Source: Agrobacterium larrymoorei
GTDB lineage: Bacteria > Pseudomonadota > Alphaproteobacteria > Rhizobiales > Rhizobiaceae
DNA length: 64,000 nucleotides
Assembly: GCF_030819275.1 (NCBI RefSeq)
Contig: NZ_JAUTBL010000001.1
Span: 682,001-746,000 of the forward strand
Reading direction: 5' to 3'
Positions 57,239 through 63,731 of this stretch are shown in pieces (position 1 is the first letter of the stretch; each line of letters opens with the position of its first letter). The notes below the pieces were generated by a model, which was given only the letters and a program-made list of their open reading frames with translations, made no database searches and was not told where the DNA came from. The position numbers and the translations under genes are program-made.

Positions 57239-57323
57239 GCCCCTTTGGCGGAATTGGTAGACGCGCCTGACTCAAAATCAGGTTCCGAAAGGAGTGCTGG
57301 TTCGATTCCGGCAAGGGGCACCA
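57239..57323 (+). tRNA. tRNA-Leu (anticodon CAA), CCA encoded
   Basis: The 7-bp acceptor stem is GCCCCTT (57239-57245) with AAGGGGC (57313-57319), discriminator A and encoded CCA (57321-57323). The anticodon loop is CTCAAAA inside a CTGA/TCAG stem, giving CAA. A long variable arm and the GGTTCGATTCC T-arm mark a class II leucine tRNA. It is 85 nt. Everything to its right has accessory character, so it is the probable attachment site of the island. Confidence 0.95.
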
Positions 57324-57661
57324 TCAACTTTCCAGCAGCCTTGAATAATTTGCTTTTTTAGGCGTTTTTTGTCTCACTTCTGTCAACCTCTTAGGGCGTG
57401 GGACAATTTGAGTGCCTTTTTGTTCTTGAAATCTCCTTTGGCGCCCTCACATTTTGTCGACGAGCCTATACTCTTGTAGTGCACGAACCGATGCCCAGCG
57501 ATGCAACGCAGGGGACGTAGCGCGTTTTCAATTTGACCATCTTCGCGAGCGTTTCAGCTCATTTCCATGCGATTGTGTGAAACACCAGATTCCCGCTATA
57601 AGAGAAACGAAAGCGCACGAAAGCGATTCCTCTCAGACGTTAACGCCTTGTTAAAAGGATT
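57324..57661. other. Gap between tRNA-Leu and the first island gene
   Basis: About 340 bp, clearly richer in A/T than the core genes. It begins with two T-runs that can end tRNA transcription (57353-57370). A promoter candidate TTGTGT-18 nt-TATAAG is at 57573-57602. Right after it lies ACGAAAGCG, at 57607-57615 and again at 57617-57625, one helical turn apart. I see no gene. If the island used the tRNA 3' end as its attachment site, its left junction is here. Confidence 0.55.
57573..57625 (+). promoter_or_regulatory. Promoter and tandem operator candidate for the three-gene cassette
   Basis: TTGTGT, 18 nt, TATAAG (57573-57602), then two exact copies of ACGAAAGCG with a 10-bp period (57607-57615, 57617-57625). 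The repeats would sit at the start site, a usual place for autoregulation by an HTH protein such as the one encoded by the second gene. Confidence 0.4.
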
Positions 57662-57673
57662 TTGTTGACATAT

Positions 57674-58153
57674 ATGGCAACATTAGATGAACTTCAAACC
57701 GCTGGCGTTTTGTCGCTCTACAAACACAAACACCGTGTCATACCTGGTCGCGGTCGCGAGATGTGGTTTTTTAGGGACGCAGCAAAGTGGCTGCTTGAGG
57801 ATTTTTGTACCATGGAGCCGTTTTACGAAGACAGTATTGCTCCAAAATTGCAGGCAGCAGTACTTCTGAAGAACTTTGTCGTTGGTGAAGATTTTGAGCC
57901 AGAATTGAACTTCTGGCACATGCGGCCAACTGACGATGATGTATTCGAACTAAAAACGGCTGACCTGAGAATTTTTGGATGGTTTCATCGTCCCCGTATT
58001 TTTGTTGCTGCGAGGGCGCAGTCTTTCGAGCGAACTCATAATGCCCCCGGAATCCATGCTTACTATCGAGATGAGGTAGTGAAGATGCGACAACAGTTAC
58101 AACTTGATGAGCCCAAATGGGTGGTAGGAGCCACGGCATCCGATGTCTTTTGA
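57674..58153 (+). CDS. Unknown protein, first gene of the three-gene cassette (possible RelE/HigB-fold toxin)
   Basis: 159 aa. The N-terminal half (ATLDELQTAGVLSLYKHKHRV) is not recognised. The C-terminal half, FELKTADLRIFGWFHRPRIFVAARAQSFERTHN and YYRDEVVKMRQQL (read in pieces), has the spacing of a RelE/HigB-like strand pair, a basic helix and a final helix, but no catalytic residues can be assigned with confidence. TTG codons at 57662 and 57665 are alternative starts. Its end overlaps the HTH gene by 11 bp. Base composition is AT-rich compared with the core. The pairing with an HTH gene downstream fits a toxin-first (HigBA) order, which is inference. Confidence 0.65.
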   Translation: MATLDELQTAGVLSLYKHKHRVIPGRGREMWFFRDAAKWLLEDFCTMEPFYEDSIAPKLQAAVLLKNFVVGEDFEPELNFWHMRPTDDDVFELKTADLRIFGWFHRPRIFVAARAQSFERTHNAPGIHAYYRDEVVKMRQQLQLDEPKWVVGATASDVF

Positions 58154-58649
58154 AATAGACGTATCCCCTAAGGAGCTTGCCGGAGCAGAGTTTGTTGCAA
58201 AGCTCGGCAGGGCACTCCAGCGCGCGTTATTGGCTAGAAAAGGACAGGGTAAATTTACCCAACAAGAACTTGCTTTACGTCTTGATATCGATCGCGCACG
58301 CGTTAATCGCTGCTTTTCGGGTTATGCGAACCTCACTGCTGAAAGCATCGGTGAGATAGCTTGGGCGATGGATGCAGTTCCGGATATTGCGTTCAGTTTT
58401 GACAACGGACAGTCGCAACATGCTGTCCAAATCATCGAGTTTAAAAGCAAATCGGAGACAAATCTTGAAGCCAGAAAGGTGCTCACCCTAGGCACAGGAT
58501 CTCTGTCACAGCAAAACGTTTGGGTTGTTGTTCACCACCAGCAAAAGCATTATTCGTTGCCTATCAATTTTGAGCACAATGAGAGAGGCAACTCTGCGAA
58601 GATCGTAAACGATCAATCCAGAAACTGGGAGTTACTTAACCTTGATTAA
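58143..58649 (+). CDS. Helix-turn-helix (XRE-like) protein, second gene of the cassette
   Basis: 168 aa. A helix-turn-helix lies at about residues 38-78: FTQQELALRLDIDRARVNRCFSGYANLTAESIGEIAWAM, which carries the Q-x3-A, turn and recognition-helix pattern of XRE/Cro regulators. The C-terminal half (from about 90) is unrecognised and may bind the partner. It overlaps the gene before it by 11 bp and the next by 8 bp, so all three are translated as one operon. It is a good candidate antitoxin or autoregulator. Confidence 0.7.
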   Translation: MSFEIDVSPKELAGAEFVAKLGRALQRALLARKGQGKFTQQELALRLDIDRARVNRCFSGYANLTAESIGEIAWAMDAVPDIAFSFDNGQSQHAVQIIEFKSKSETNLEARKVLTLGTGSLSQQNVWVVVHHQQKHYSLPINFEHNERGNSAKIVNDQSRNWELLNLD

Positions 58650-59043
58650 TGATGTTCATGCTTTTTTTTGCGACGATATTCGCCAAGAAATGTCGGGCAA
58701 GTTTATTCTAATCGGCGTTTACACCGGGGAGATGAACGTTTCCGTCGGCCCGGCTACATTGCCATTGTCAATGTGGGTTGAAATCGCTGGCTTGCCTGCC
58801 GGAAAGCAGAAGTTGAACTTTAGTGTGAGAAAACACGTCGGTTCGCAGCGGACTGAAATTGCTCGCATGGATGTGGAGGTTGAAGTCATGAATGAGAAAC
58901 TCCCTGTGTCTCTCCCTCTACAGGGACTTCCTGTATCGATTGACTCTGATTGCTCCTTCTCGCTATCGGTCAGTCATGCCGGTCTGCCCGAGCGTCTTGC
59001 TGGGACGCTGAGCGTAAAAGCGCTTTTTGCCGAGAATAACTAA
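58642..59043 (+). CDS. Unknown protein, third gene of the cassette (DUF6941-like)
   Basis: 133 aa from a TTG start. The N-terminus INDVHAFFCDDIRQEMSGKFILIGVYTGEM resembles the DUF6941 group of small proteins (CDDIRxExxGKxxLIGVY), which I recall only as a pattern. The rest reads as beta strands (LPLSMWVEIAGLPAG, LNFSVRKHVG, FSLSVSHAGLP), so the protein may be a beta sandwich. There is no membrane segment or catalytic motif. Co-translation with the HTH gene (8-bp overlap) suggests a shared function. Confidence 0.65.
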   Translation: MINDVHAFFCDDIRQEMSGKFILIGVYTGEMNVSVGPATLPLSMWVEIAGLPAGKQKLNFSVRKHVGSQRTEIARMDVEVEVMNEKLPVSLPLQGLPVSIDSDCSFSLSVSHAGLPERLAGTLSVKALFAENN

Positions 59044-59132
59044 AAATCCGTCGATGCAAATGGGCTCATGCCTCTAAGTCCATTTATGGCCTTGTATTAA
59101 CGTGAGCGGATGCGAAGGACCGTGAACCACTG

Positions 59133-60272
59133 TTACGCGCTTTTTGACTTAGGTGCCTTATCAGCTGTGTAGGCAACTTCTTTGTCATTTTGTTCCGGCA
59201 TCAGCTTTTCAACCGCCTTCTTTGCGATCCGCTTTCTATTGGCGTTTTTGGTGTAAGTCGTGGTCTGTGCCTTCGTTACCCATCCATAAATTGCCATCAA
59301 CTCTTCATCGGTCGCGCCGTTTTCTGCGGCGATGGTCGCGCCTGCTTTTCGCAGTCCATGCGTGGAACAATGGAATAGCTGGGCTTCGTCGCACCAATCC
59401 CTCATCTTGTTGCCGAGACCGTTGACCGTGAACGGCTTGCCGAACTCGGTTATCAAGAAGGTCATTTTTCCAGTCTTGCATTCATCAATCGTTGCCTGGA
59501 GCGCAGGCAGTACGGGTAAGTCAACATTCACGCCGCTGGATTTGCGCGTCTTACCGGGCCGGATCGAAAGCCAGCCATTGCGAACGTGCTGTCTGCCAAT
59601 CTTCGAAAGGTCGGCAAGGCGCAAGCCGGTATACATGGCGAGGTGCAGCATCAGGCGCGCTCTGGTGCCGGGTCCATGCACGGACTCGTACTGTCGGATT
59701 TCATCGACGGTCCATGTGTGAGTGGCTTTGTCTACGTCAAGCGGCTTGATTTTCGAAGCTGGATTGGTTTCGGCAAGACCCACTTCAATTGCCCAAGAGT
59801 ACAAGGCCGAAATCGTTTTGATGACGTGATTGCGCGCCCCTGGCGTGTCTCGCAGCTCGTCACGGATTTCTACAACATGCCGCCGAAGCATCTCCGCGTA
59901 AGGAAGGTCGCCGCGCCTCGTTTTGCCAAGCTTACTATCGCAAATCTCTTCAAACATTCTAGCGCGTCGGCCATACAGGCCGGGATTGATCTTGTCCCCA
60001 ATGCGTCGCTTGTATTCCGTTGCCAGCCATTCGAACGTGCCTTCCTTGGCCTTTCGGACCAACAAGGGAGGTTCTTCTACTGTGCCGGGTTTTACGTAGG
60101 CAACACCGAGGCGGGCGCATGCCACCTCTTCTTCAAATTCCTTTGTGCCCGGCGTCTCTCGCAGCCGAACTTTCGATTTACCTGGAGCGCGGAAATAGTA
60201 ACGCGGTTCGCGAGTGCGGAAATCGCGATCAAGGCTCACGCCTTTCGGGAGCTTAATTTTCACTTCTGGCAT
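59133..60272 (-). CDS. Tyrosine-type site-specific integrase
   Basis: 379-residue phage-type tyrosine recombinase. The catalytic set is visible: Arg218 (YTGLRLADLSKIG), His305 and Arg308 (HGLRKAGA), Trp331 in the usual second-His position, and nucleophile Tyr340 (TTTYTKNA). The N-terminal SAM-like core-binding domain spans about residues 75-190. The ATG at 60272 ([11 protein letters not shown]) was chosen; it overlaps the excisionase gene by 20 bp. It is the last gene of the leftward phage operon and is about 1.8 kb from tRNA-Leu, its probable target. Confidence 0.92.
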   Translation of the reverse strand: MPEVKIKLPKGVSLDRDFRTREPRYYFRAPGKSKVRLRETPGTKEFEEEVACARLGVAYVKPGTVEEPPLLVRKAKEGTFEWLATEYKRRIGDKINPGLYGRRARMFEEICDSKLGKTRRGDLPYAEMLRRHVVEIRDELRDTPGARNHVIKTISALYSWAIEVGLAETNPASKIKPLDVDKATHTWTVDEIRQYESVHGPGTRARLMLHLAMYTGLRLADLSKIGRQHVRNGWLSIRPGKTRKSSGVNVDLPVLPALQATIDECKTGKMTFLITEFGKPFTVNGLGNKMRDWCDEAQLFHCSTHGLRKAGATIAAENGATDEELMAIYGWVTKAQTTTYTKNANRKRIAKKAVEKLMPEQNDKEVAYTADKAPKSKSA

Positions 60273-60573
60273 TGTCCCACGCGTTGCCCTTACTCGTTTC
60301 GGGCACTCGCTCACCCTCATCATTAACCCGATGCGGAATTGCTCGGAAGCTTGTCGTCAGCTCTTCCGTGTCCCAAATGTTTCTAGCGCCTATCGATCTT
60401 GGGCGCGGCAATGTTCCGGCGTCAACAGCTTTATCGAAGAGCGATGGCGATACGCCGACATATGCCGCCGCCTGTTCCCGGCTGAGACCGAGGACGGCGG
60501 GTAAAGGGCAAGCTGTCATGCGCGAATATCCACCCGCCCTGCTTTGGCCTGCTGACCGTTCACGTGCTGTCAT
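60253..60573 (-). CDS. Excisionase-like DNA-binding protein (AlpA/MerR-type wHTH)
   Basis: 106 aa. The core [45 protein letters not shown] (read in pieces) is a winged helix-turn-helix of the AlpA/excisionase type: a helix-turn-helix, then RP-R, a wing and an acidic helix. The ATG at 60573 overlaps the stop of the broken HNH gene (ATGA). A later ATG at 60519 is possible. It precedes the integrase in the same operon, as Xis genes do, and probably bends the attachment site for excision. Confidence 0.85.
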   Translation of the reverse strand: MTARERSAGQSRAGGYSRMTACPLPAVLGLSREQAAAYVGVSPSLFDKAVDAGTLPRPRSIGARNIWDTEELTTSFRAIPHRVNDEGERVPETSKGNAWDNARSEN

Positions 60574-60908
60574 TGTTGCACCTCTTCACAGCGCATCCGC
60601 TTCGCTTCTTCGCGGCGGATCGCATTACGCTTGCGCGTGACCATCTCCAGATGGTCAGGGTTCGGGTTCACGCAAAGGCGGTTCCGGCATTTGTGGTCAA
60701 GTTCCTTCTTGCCGGGGATATAACCATGCTCATTCGTCCACATGGCGATGTGCACGGCGACCGTCTGTCAACCCAGGGACATTCGCGGATAGCCGGCTCC
60801 CCGGCCCGTAGTGCCGGAAGTTGGGCCGGTCCAAACCCAGCAACCCGTTTCAGGGTCAATCTGAACGCGGTTCATGATCTTGTCGAAGATAGTTTTGCGG
60901 CGGGTCAC
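60570..60908 (-). pseudogene. HNH endonuclease gene interrupted by an in-frame TGA
   Basis: Reading from the GTG at 60908 gives a phage HNH protein: TRRKTIFDKIMNRV, ETGCWVWTG, GAGYPRMSLG, then a TGA codon (60768-60770) where homologues usually have glycine. The same frame continues with [50 protein letters not shown] to 60570. The homology on both sides is in one frame, so a single base change (for example GGA to TGA) broke it. The HNH catalytic part lies after the stop. Re-initiation at the GTG at 60755 would yield only 61 residues. Confidence 0.8.
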
Positions 60909-61465
60909 GCGAGCCTCATTTGCGGTTCGGGCGCACCCTCAACAATCCTCTCGCCCCGCATGCTGAGCATCATGCAGAAATTTGCCACGTCCACCGGATC
61001 GCCCTTGATTACGTGTGCATGCAGCATGCGGGACAGGTCTTCGGCGGTGCATTGTTGCTTGCTGTGCCAGCCGCCACGCCCCTTCGCGCGCGCCACCGCC
61101 ATTTTCATTTTCATGCCAAGCGCGAACTGGTCAATTGCGTCGTCGTCAGGATGGGGATTGCAATGTGAGACACGGCGGGAGAGAGGCCGGGACAGGTCGC
61201 CGCCGCCAACCTCCATGGCGTGATGGCGGCAGAGCCGTAAGCCCATCCGCATTTCGAAAATCTCTTCGGCGGGATGCAGGCAACCGTCCTCATCCCCTGC
61301 CGTACAGGCGCAAAGCTCGCAGGCGTAATATTGCTGTGGTGGTTTGGCGCGGCCCGTGACCGTGAGAGCTTGAGCATAACCCGCCTCATAACCCTTGTTG
61401 TAGGTCGCAGCTCCACGGCGCTGTGTCGCTGATTTGCGAACAGGTTTCGGAAGGTGCTTGCTCAT
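60905..61465 (-). CDS. Phage protein with dATP/dGTP-diphosphohydrolase-like C-terminal segment
   Basis: 186 aa. The N-terminus is basic. Two cysteine pairs are in CELCACTAG and further on (CLHPAEEI, LCRHH), so it may bind zinc. The C-terminal block DQFALGMKMKMAVARAKGRGGW...CTAEDLSRMLHAHVIKGDPVDVANFCMML matches the pattern of small rhizobial prophage proteins related to dATP/dGTP pyrophosphohydrolases. Its stop overlaps the GTG of the broken HNH gene (GTGA). The start at 61465 is a best choice with a weak ribosome-binding site. Confidence 0.75.
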   Translation of the reverse strand: MSKHLPKPVRKSATQRRGAATYNKGYEAGYAQALTVTGRAKPPQQYYACELCACTAGDEDGCLHPAEEIFEMRMGLRLCRHHAMEVGGGDLSRPLSRRVSHCNPHPDDDAIDQFALGMKMKMAVARAKGRGGWHSKQQCTAEDLSRMLHAHVIKGDPVDVANFCMMLSMRGERIVEGAPEPQMRLA

Positions 61466-61478
61466 TGGAGGGCCACCA

Positions 61479-61604
61479 TCAGATGGCACCCATAACTACA
61501 CAGGCTGAAATCAGCGCCGCGAAGCAAATGCCAGCAATCGTCTGCATCATGCGAATGTCATGCGCTGTGGGTGGTGTCTCAATCATAGGGGAAATGCGGA
61601 ACAC
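61479..61604 (-). CDS. 41-residue small membrane protein (GTG start)
   Basis: Short frame below the usual size cut-off: starts at GTG 61604 with AGGAG 8 nt upstream, reads MFRISPMIETPPTAHDIRMM, and ends in a hydrophobic helix QTIAGICFAALISACVVMG. The stop is 13 bp before the next gene's start. The clean Shine-Dalgarno site, tight packing and single membrane helix support a real gene; phage operons often carry such small inner-membrane proteins. No family recognised. Confidence 0.6.
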   Translation of the reverse strand: MFRISPMIETPPTAHDIRMMQTIAGICFAALISACVVMGAI

Positions 61605-61619
61605 GGTGGGTTCTCCTTT

Positions 61620-61667
61620 ATCCGTTCGGGAAACCGCCTCGGCTGGAGGCGGAAACCAGAGCGGATG
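61620..61667. repeat. 48-bp hairpin repeat, copy 1
   Basis: Bases 61620-61667 recur at 61950-61997 with one mismatch (T at 61644, G at 61974). Each copy folds: core CCGCCTC/GAGGCGG around a 5-nt loop, flanked by longer imperfect arms (TCCG..C and GAGCGGA). This copy lies between the 41-aa gene and the gene at 61675. Confidence 0.85.
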
Positions 61668-61674
61668 GGGATTG

Positions 61675-61938
61675 TCACCCCGGAAGAGGCGTCAGCCTTC
61701 GTCCGTTACGAATGTCGCGGCGCGCATGCAGGAGCATCAAATAGGTAATTCTCACCGCATCGAGACCACGTATTTGCTTTGCCTTTAGTCGCCTACGTAT
61801 CTCTGCGACTTGGCGAAATCGCGCAAATCCGCCGATGATGTAAGGCGCACCCGCTTTCCATCCATCATCAATGTAGGACTGTCTGAAAGCTGGTCCGCAG
61901 GCCGCTTTACGGCGCTGCGCTGGTGAAAGTATTGCCAT
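61675..61938 (-). CDS. Hypothetical phage protein
   Basis: 87 aa, starting MAILSPAQRRKAACGPAFRQ, with GGAGA 6 nt upstream. The sequence is basic and predicted mostly helical: a conserved-looking SYIDDGWKAGAPYIIGGFARFRQVAEIRRRLKAKQIRG (read in pieces), then DAVRITYLMLLHARRDIRNGRR. There is no catalytic motif. The frame is open up to 62184, but the start codon and Shine-Dalgarno site favour 61938. It sits between the two copies of the hairpin repeat. Confidence 0.65.
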   Translation of the reverse strand: MAILSPAQRRKAACGPAFRQSYIDDGWKAGAPYIIGGFARFRQVAEIRRRLKAKQIRGLDAVRITYLMLLHARRDIRNGRRLTPLPG

Positions 61939-61949
61939 TTCCAGTCTCC

Positions 61950-61997
61950 ATCCGTTCGGGAAACCGCCTCGGCGGGAGGCGGAAACCAGAGCGGATG
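61950..61997. repeat. 48-bp hairpin repeat, copy 2
   Basis: Same hairpin as copy 1, 330 bp away, same orientation. It lies between the stop of the 64-aa gene at 62000 and the start of the gene at 61938. Confidence 0.85.
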
Positions 61998-61999
61998 CG

Positions 62000-62194
62000 T
62001 CAGGCGACGGCGCGCTTGACTTCCACGCTGATGGTGTGGGCGCGCGCCGTGGCGGCTTCACCGCAGCGTGAGATTTCGGCGTCAGTGAACCATTCACGCA
62101 GATTGTCTTTGGTGCAGCCCTCGCCCACGCGAAGGATTGCATCGGCCATGGCCTGGGTGAGTTCGTTATCGTTTGCGGTTTCAACGTGCAGCAT
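62000..62194 (-). CDS. Hypothetical small phage protein, first gene of the leftward operon
   Basis: 64 aa from the ATG at 62194 (CTGGAG then 6 nt). It reads MLHVETANDNELTQAMADAI, LRVGEGCTKDNLREWFTDAEI, then SRCGEAATARAHTISVEVKRAVA. Its composition is acidic then basic, without a known domain. The longer frame starts with a TTG at 62308 and has no ribosome-binding site. Downstream of the operator-bearing promoter at 62296-62324, so it is the first gene controlled from there. Confidence 0.6.
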   Translation of the reverse strand: MLHVETANDNELTQAMADAILRVGEGCTKDNLREWFTDAEISRCGEAATARAHTISVEVKRAVA

Positions 62195-62292
62195 GCCGTT
62201 CTCCAGTCTGTTTGATGAGGATGCGGGCGCGACCTCTTCAGGAGAGGGCTTCCCGGCTTGTTCTCGCCGCGTGCCGGGCGGGTTGAACAGAA

Positions 62293-62307
62293 TGGAAATT
62301 AAATCCA
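62293..62307. promoter_or_regulatory. Phage operator O2 (15-bp dyad)
   Basis: TGGAAATTAAATCCA: same layout as O1 (TGGA..., AAATCCA arms around a 1-nt centre). It covers the -10 box of the leftward promoter, so a bound repressor would block RNA polymerase there. Confidence 0.65.
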
Positions 62308-62324
62308 ATTAATTATTCGGTCAA
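62296..62324 (-). promoter_or_regulatory. Leftward phage operon promoter
   Basis: On the minus strand TTGACC (62324-62319), 17 nt, TAATTT (62301-62296). Drives the operon from 62194 to the integrase. Spacing is ideal and both boxes are near consensus. Confidence 0.65.
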
Positions 62325-62332
62325 GCGCTTTA

Positions 62333-62347
62333 TGGAAATAAAATCCA
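62333..62347. promoter_or_regulatory. Phage operator O3 (15-bp dyad)
   Basis: TGGAAATAAAATCCA, 40 bp from O2 centre to centre (about four helical turns), so one repressor face could contact both. It overlaps TAAAAT, a possible -10 for the rightward gene at 62412 (with TTCGGT 17 nt upstream). Confidence 0.55.
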
Positions 62348-62411
62348 ACTTGTGAAAACGACTCGACTCACGGTTCATTTTCGGGAAAATGAGAACTAAA
62401 GGAGAACAAAA

Positions 62412-62627
62412 ATGGGCCTTGCACTAAAAAGCTACAGAGCTTTCGAGCTGTTCTTGCGCTGTGAAAACTGCATGCGGGAGACGTCTAGGGTTATCGATGT
62501 GCCCCCTGGGGACGACTCTCCGAACGATGCAGATGAATTGATGGAAAGCGGGTTTTTAGCAAACCTATCTTTTTCGTGCGGTCCTTGCGGGCATCCCATT
62601 GCGCAGCTGATCGGCATCAAAGGATGA
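62412..62627 (+). CDS. Hypothetical small phage protein, zinc-ribbon-like
   Basis: 71 aa with AGGAG 7 nt before the ATG. Two CxxC pairs (CENCMRE and CGPCGHP) about 40 residues apart suggest a zinc ribbon; the pattern FLRCENC...FSCGPCGHPIAQ is common in small phage-type proteins. The stop overlaps the next gene's ATG (ATGA). No function assigned. Confidence 0.7.
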   Translation: MGLALKSYRAFELFLRCENCMRETSRVIDVPPGDDSPNDADELMESGFLANLSFSCGPCGHPIAQLIGIKG

Positions 62628-62941
62628 AGAAGATGCGAGAAAATGAAGTGCTAGAGTTTATCGTCGTTCCGCCTTACCACCGGCGCAATGAGTTCGCTGC
62701 GTCAGAGGGTTCGTTCGTGGACTTTTTGAAAAGACGTTTCAGAGGATACAGCTTCAAGATCGCCGGAGTTGCGCCGATAGGCGGAGACGACGAAGGCTTC
62801 CACATCTTCCCTGTAATGAACTTTGTCGATGATAGTGGCGCAATGCGGATGTGTGAGCCTGTGCAGCCTTGGTTCGTGCGGGAAATCGAAGAAGCTTGCG
62901 TAGAGTACGCCACCGATAAAAGACGATCTCTGGCGTCCTAG
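62624..62941 (+). CDS. Hypothetical phage protein
   Basis: 105 aa from the ATG at 62624, which overlaps the preceding stop by 4 bp; an ATG at 62633 is also possible. The sequence has EFIVVPPYHRRNEF, FVDFLKRRFRGYSFKIAGVAP and FHIFPVMNFVDDSG, a mixed alpha/beta pattern without a known motif. Its end overlaps the convergent repressor gene by 4 bp. Confidence 0.6.
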   Translation: MKKMRENEVLEFIVVPPYHRRNEFAASEGSFVDFLKRRFRGYSFKIAGVAPIGGDDEGFHIFPVMNFVDDSGAMRMCEPVQPWFVREIEEACVEYATDKRRSLAS

Positions 62942-63657
62942 AAGTTTAGATCATTGATGATGCGGCGGGCGATACCAATAATTTCGACCTGCACGCCGTC
63001 ATCGCTATGGTAATCTCTTTTAATTATGATCGGCTTATGTCTGGGATTTGCAGAGCGGGGATGAAACTCCGTTCTGTCTTCGTATATTTCGATCTGCTTT
63101 ACAGACCACTCTCGTGTCTGTCCGCCGTCTTTCGATCTTTCGACTACTACCACCATACCGTCGCGTAGAACGACCTGGTTAGCAACGTCTTCATATGAGA
63201 CGGTAACGATCCGATCGCCGTCCAAGATTGGGCGAGGCTTCAGGTCATTCATGGAGTCGCCAGACACATCAAAGATCATCTGACGAGCATTGGGGAAGCG
63301 ATCATCCGGGGGTAAAGAAATAGTCTCACGATCGCTTTGATCGAAACTATCGACCTCACGAAATGTACCCGCTTCCACCTTCCCGATAATTGCCACCGGC
63401 ACAAGACGCCCGGCCACGGGGGTAACGTTCTGGTTCGAGGTAACGCTTAAACCATCGCGCAACCAGAGCAGCGGAACACTTAAGGCATCCGCCATTTTCT
63501 CCATGTTGTTACCGCGTGGCTGGTTAATGTCGCCTCGAAGATATTTGTTGATGCTGTCGTAAGGAATACCGGAGCGGGCGGAAAGCTCCGTCTTCGTCCA
63601 GCCCTTTTCGTCTACAGCCTGCTGTAATCTTTGCCACCATTCCATAATGCACATCAT
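62938..63657 (-). CDS. LexA/CI-type phage repressor (XRE helix-turn-helix plus S24 peptidase)
   Basis: 239 aa. The N-terminal helix-turn-helix is WTKTELSARSGIPYDSINKYLRGD (residues 20-43, in pieces). The C-terminal S24 peptidase domain has an Ala97-Gly98 cleavage site (VEAGTF), the catalytic Ser135 (VSGDSMND) and Lys187 (WSVKQIEI). All parts needed for RecA-stimulated self-cleavage are present, so the element is likely inducible by DNA damage. Starts at 63657, 63654 or 63645 are possible; none has a clear ribosome-binding site. It probably binds the three 15-bp dyads nearby. Confidence 0.88.
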   Translation of the reverse strand: MMCIMEWWQRLQQAVDEKGWTKTELSARSGIPYDSINKYLRGDINQPRGNNMEKMADALSVPLLWLRDGLSVTSNQNVTPVAGRLVPVAIIGKVEAGTFREVDSFDQSDRETISLPPDDRFPNARQMIFDVSGDSMNDLKPRPILDGDRIVTVSYEDVANQVVLRDGMVVVVERSKDGGQTREWSVKQIEIYEDRTEFHPRSANPRHKPIIIKRDYHSDDGVQVEIIGIARRIINDLNF

Positions 63658-63695
63658 AAAGCTGGAGATATTTTCCGTTTTGGATTTCCGCCACC

Positions 63696-63724
63696 TTGAT
63701 ATTGGATTTTAAATCCACTAATAC
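63696..63724 (+). promoter_or_regulatory. cro promoter with operator O1 in its spacer
   Basis: TTGATA (63696-63701), 17 nt, TAATAC (63719-63724). Transcription would start at 63731-63732, that is at the ATG of the next gene, so that mRNA may be leaderless. Operator O1 lies between the boxes. Confidence 0.6.
63703..63717. promoter_or_regulatory. Phage operator O1 (15-bp perfect dyad)
   Basis: TGGATTTTAAATCCA: 7-bp arms TGGATTT and AAATCCA are perfect reverse complements around one base. A half-site TGGATTT is also at 63681-63687. Sits in the spacer of the cro promoter, between the repressor and cro genes. Confidence 0.7.
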
Positions 63725-63731
63725 TGCGAAC

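Noticed and set aside
57454-57654. Open frame upstream of the cassette as a fourth gene
   Set aside because: No Shine-Dalgarno site, and it covers the promoter and tandem-repeat region; more likely non-coding.
57324-59132. Second copy of the tRNA-Leu 3' end marking the island's right attachment site
   Set aside because: I looked for a repeat of the T-arm/acceptor sequence to the right and found none inside the window, so the other end is probably beyond 64 kb.
60768-60770. In-frame TGA as selenocysteine or programmed readthrough
   Set aside because: HNH proteins have no selenocysteine at this place, no hairpin of the right kind follows, and the element looks decayed; a nonsense mutation is simpler.
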